Shown: piece after piece, positions 61,645 through 64,000 of the stretch | Numbering within the stretch: the first letter of the stretch is position 1 | Layout: each line of letters opens with the position of its first letter | NCBI RefSeq assembly: GCF_001667035.1 | Contig: NZ_LZIR01000081.1 | Coordinates: 62,001 to 126,000, forward strand | Direction: 5' to 3' | Source: Mycobacterium sp. 852002-51057_SCH5723018 | GTDB lineage: Bacteria > Actinomycetota > Actinomycetes > Mycobacteriales > Mycobacteriaceae | DNA: 64,000 bases | Position numbers and translations under genes: made by a program | The notes under the pieces: generated by a model | Told to the model about the DNA's origin: nothing | Databases searched by the model: none | What the model saw: the letters and a program-made list of their open reading frames with translations, nothing else

Positions 61645-62733
61645 TCAATACACACCTTCGATGACGGCCTCGCCCTCGAAGGTGGTCACGGGCCGCACCT
61701 CGCTGAGGGAGTCGCTGAGCTGCCCCGCCGGCCCGGGCATCCTGATCGCCAGGTCGCGCTCCAGGTTGTTCGGTATGAACATTCCCTTGCTGATGTGGTT
61801 CATCACCACCTGGCCCGGCTGCCCGTATGACACTCGTTCTCCCGTCTCGGGATCGACCACCCAGAACACCACGTAGGGTGTCCGCGGGTCGAAGACGAAC
61901 GAGTCGCCGTCGGTGATTCGGGTGATCGCTTGAGAAAGCACCATGGTGCTGCCGAAGGCCATGGTGATCGTCGTGTCCGGAAAAATCTCGCGCAGCAGGT
62001 CAAGGGTGTCGGCATCCACATGTGCACCGCTGAGCAACAGGTAGCGGATCTTCTCGTTCACCAGGTCCACCACGCGGTCGTCGCGGGCGATCGCCTCGAG
62101 CAGCGGCGGAGTCGTGTGCAGGTTGGCGATGTCCTGCGTCTGCAGAACGAACACGGCCTGCTCGACAAGGTGATCGACGTAGGCGGCCACCTCGTGGGCC
62201 GCATTGCGCGCCGCGACCTTTTTCACCCAGCGCGGGTCGATGTCGATCGCGTGGAAGATCGCGCCCAGCCGCTCGGCAACCAAACGGGAGAAGTAGCCGA
62301 CGCCGTGCGGGCCGCTCGGCATCAGGCACAGGAAGCCCCGGCCGGGGACGAAGCCGCCCGTGGTGAAGTCCTCCGTCTGCCACTGGACGACCTGGGCGAT
62401 CCAATCCGGCATCTGCACAGTCCGTTTCGGAGCCCCGGTGGTGCCGCCGGATTCGAATATCTGGGGCACCGGCGGGGCCGATCCGTAGCCACGCGGGATG
62501 AGATCCTCGACCGCCACACCGCGCAGTTCGTTGACGAGGTTGGGAAACAGGCGCAGATCCGCAAAGGTTTTGACGTCGGTCAACGGGTCGAAATCCAGCG
62601 TCCGGGCGGTCCGCAACCAGAACGGCGAGCCGGTGTCCTCGCCGAAGTGCCAAGCGATCGCCGCGCGCAGGTACGCCTCGGGATCTTCGACCGGTGCCGA
62701 ACTGGGGAGGTCCAACAGCGAAAAATCGCCCAC
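61645..62733 (-). CDS. LuxE-like acyl-activating enzyme
   Basis: A protein of about 362 residues related to LuxE acyl-protein synthetases and phenylacetate-CoA-ligase-like proteins. The ATP-binding motif is IFESGGTTGAPKRTV; MAFGSTMVLSQ and YGQPGQVVMNHISKG follow. It is probably the activating partner of the LuxC-like gene, as in EhpF/EhpG-type carboxylate reduction. The GTG at 62733 gives a normal LuxE size; an ATG at 62925 would add 64 atypical residues. Confidence 0.78.
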   Translation of the reverse strand: MGDFSLLDLPSSAPVEDPEAYLRAAIAWHFGEDTGSPFWLRTARTLDFDPLTDVKTFADLRLFPNLVNELRGVAVEDLIPRGYGSAPPVPQIFESGGTTGAPKRTVQMPDWIAQVVQWQTEDFTTGGFVPGRGFLCLMPSGPHGVGYFSRLVAERLGAIFHAIDIDPRWVKKVAARNAAHEVAAYVDHLVEQAVFVLQTQDIANLHTTPPLLEAIARDDRVVDLVNEKIRYLLLSGAHVDADTLDLLREIFPDTTITMAFGSTMVLSQAITRITDGDSFVFDPRTPYVVFWVVDPETGERVSYGQPGQVVMNHISKGMFIPNNLERDLAIRMPGPAGQLSDSLSEVRPVTTFEGEAVIEGVY

Positions 62734-63025
62734 GCCGTCGATCCTGTCGCATCCCCGAAGGGCCGACAACCGCGCGAGCTGTCCGCGGGCAGACGCGCCT
62801 TGAACGTTGCCCCATGCCCGGGCAAATTCTTTCTTGCCAGCAGGCTTCGGCGACGCTTCATTTCCCAAATATGCGAGCCTGGCGCAGAGTCGTAGGCGTG
62901 CGCGCCGGGCGCCCGCCGACCGCAAGCCGCCAGAACGAGGAGGCCGTCAAGGGATTCGAGCGAACGACGCTGTCCGCCGTCCGGGAGAAGATCGCGCACG
63001 GCAACGCCGAACGGCTGCTGCGCGA

Positions 63026-63997
63026 TTAGGCCGCGGCATCCCGAAGAGCCTCCCGACGAGAATTGTGCAGCCTACGCGGGTCGACGCCCGCGCGCCGCCA
63101 TGCCTGGGCCGCCCACGGCAGGTAGATGAACGGCAGGGGCAGCCGGTTGATCAGCGGGTTCAGCGCACGCATCGCGGCGGCGAACCGCTGAAAACGCCTC
63201 TCCTTCTTGGCATCCCACTCCAGCCCGCACACCTCGCGCATCCGCGGCGGCAGGGTGCCCACCAGCACCAGCCGGGTGTAGGCATTGAGCGGCGCGGACA
63301 AGGTTTTCCAGACCGGCCCGGGAATCCACCGCGGGCCCGGAATCCCCTTCCGGATGTAGCCGGTGCCGTACAGCACCGTCTTGTGCGGGACGAACCGGTC
63401 GAGCATCTCGTCCCAGTAGGCGAGGAACTCGTCATAGGTCTGCGGCTGGCCGCGATCGCTGACCCCGTAGAGGCCGTACCAGACCTTGCCCTCGTTGAAG
63501 ATCTGCTCCTTTTCGGCGCGGGACAACCGGCGGATGAACGTGTCGGTGGTGTAGATGACCTGGTCGACGAACGTGGCGTGCGCCCAGTAGAACAGCTCGG
63601 GGTTCAGCGCGTGATACCTCGAGCCGTCGCTGATGGTGCCCTTGATCGGTTTGTGGAAATCGCGCACCTTGCGGCCCCACCCGTGCGGATCGTCGGAGTA
63701 GACGGTTTTCATCAGCGGCGGTGCGGTCCGCTTGGCGCGGCCCAACATATCGCTGAAAATCACCGAGTGATCGAGCACGCCCTGGGCGAGCTGCTCGATG
63801 CAGTTCTCGACGCCCGCCGTGCGCTGGAAGCCGAAGAACTGGGTGCGGTGATCTCCGTAGAACTTCCAGATCAACGACTCGGGCCCCAGGCGCGGCGACG
63901 CGTCGGCGATTGCGTCGTCAACCGGCCGCTCAACCAGGACAGGCACCGCCTCGCGCACACCAGCGTCGAAATCCCGCTCAGCCCATTGCGCCGTCAT
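63026..63997 (-). CDS. MpaB/DUF2236 family oxygenase
   Basis: A 323-residue protein of the oxygenase-MpaB/latex-clearing-protein group, which use a histidine-ligated haem or metal. Typical segments are LIWKFYGDHRTQFFGFQRTA, FYWAHATFVDQVIYTTDTF and YDEFLAYWDEML. The substrate is unknown; in mycobacteria these are numerous. Start ATG at 63997, three bases from the right edge. It is co-oriented with the LuxE/LuxC-like pair, 292 bases upstream. Confidence 0.84.
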   Translation of the reverse strand: MTAQWAERDFDAGVREAVPVLVERPVDDAIADASPRLGPESLIWKFYGDHRTQFFGFQRTAGVENCIEQLAQGVLDHSVIFSDMLGRAKRTAPPLMKTVYSDDPHGWGRKVRDFHKPIKGTISDGSRYHALNPELFYWAHATFVDQVIYTTDTFIRRLSRAEKEQIFNEGKVWYGLYGVSDRGQPQTYDEFLAYWDEMLDRFVPHKTVLYGTGYIRKGIPGPRWIPGPVWKTLSAPLNAYTRLVLVGTLPPRMREVCGLEWDAKKERRFQRFAAAMRALNPLINRLPLPFIYLPWAAQAWRRAGVDPRRLHNSRREALRDAAA

Positions 63998-64000
63998 CCC

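Overview
The window is about 64 kb of high-GC, densely coding DNA from a Mycobacterium, most likely a non-tuberculous, slow-growing-type species. The evidence is a run of recognisable mycobacterial genes (fgd2, htdZ, fbpC/Ag85C, mak, treS, pepA, fusA2, fadD7, oxcA, oxyS, ldtA, an Rv0111-like acyltransferase, an Rv0110-like rhomboid protease and ctpI). They occur in the same relative order as the M. tuberculosis Rv0107c-Rv0132c segment, as I recall that order, but read here in the opposite direction. MIRU-like interspersed repeats, many ATGA/GTGA gene overlaps and apparent leaderless starts fit the same group. No rRNA, tRNA, CRISPR array, transposase or prophage was seen.

Layout. 1-8 kb: accessory genes (sulfotransferase, TetR with a DUF1214 protein, a luciferase-like oxidoreductase with an SRPBCC protein), then a fatty-acid desaturase/ferredoxin-reductase pair facing a DesT-like TetR regulator across a palindromic operator. 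8-13 kb: stress and envelope genes (DUF5709, GNAT, fgd2, hemerythrin, manganese catalase, ANTAR protein, htdZ), several with SigF-type promoters. 13-16 kb: phosphoesterase and a MarR/ABC exporter operon. 16-32 kb: the conserved core, namely fbpC, the DUF1275 protein, mak and treS (alpha-glucan synthesis from trehalose), pepA, fusA2, the oxalate module fadD7/oxcA/oxyS, a decayed isochorismatase gene and ldtA. 32-37 kb: lipoprotein, MDR oxidoreductase, methyltransferase and the OafA-type acyltransferase.

37-49.4 kb is the most unusual part: a catabolic island set between the Rv0111-like and Rv0110-like genes. It holds two divergent operons. The leftward one encodes SDR, Rieske oxygenase, luciferase-like monooxygenase, Baeyer-Villiger-type monooxygenase, SDR and CoA-transferase, nearly all overlapping. 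The rightward one encodes an SMP-30-like beta-propeller (lactonase candidate), a GntR regulator, an acyl-CoA ligase and an SDR. The shared control region carries two related GTCYGGAC palindromes overlapping the predicted promoters and a perfect 10-bp inverted repeat. The content suggests an inducible route that hydroxylates, oxidises, lactonises, hydrolyses and CoA-activates a cyclic or terpenoid-like substrate; the substrate is unknown.

49.4-64 kb: SRPBCC/rhomboid pair, two small genes, the giant P-type ATPase ctpI (whose N-terminal half looks like a decayed second ATPase core), an SDR/FadD pair, a secreted cutinase, a LuxE/LuxC-like carboxylate-reducing pair and an MpaB-type oxygenase.
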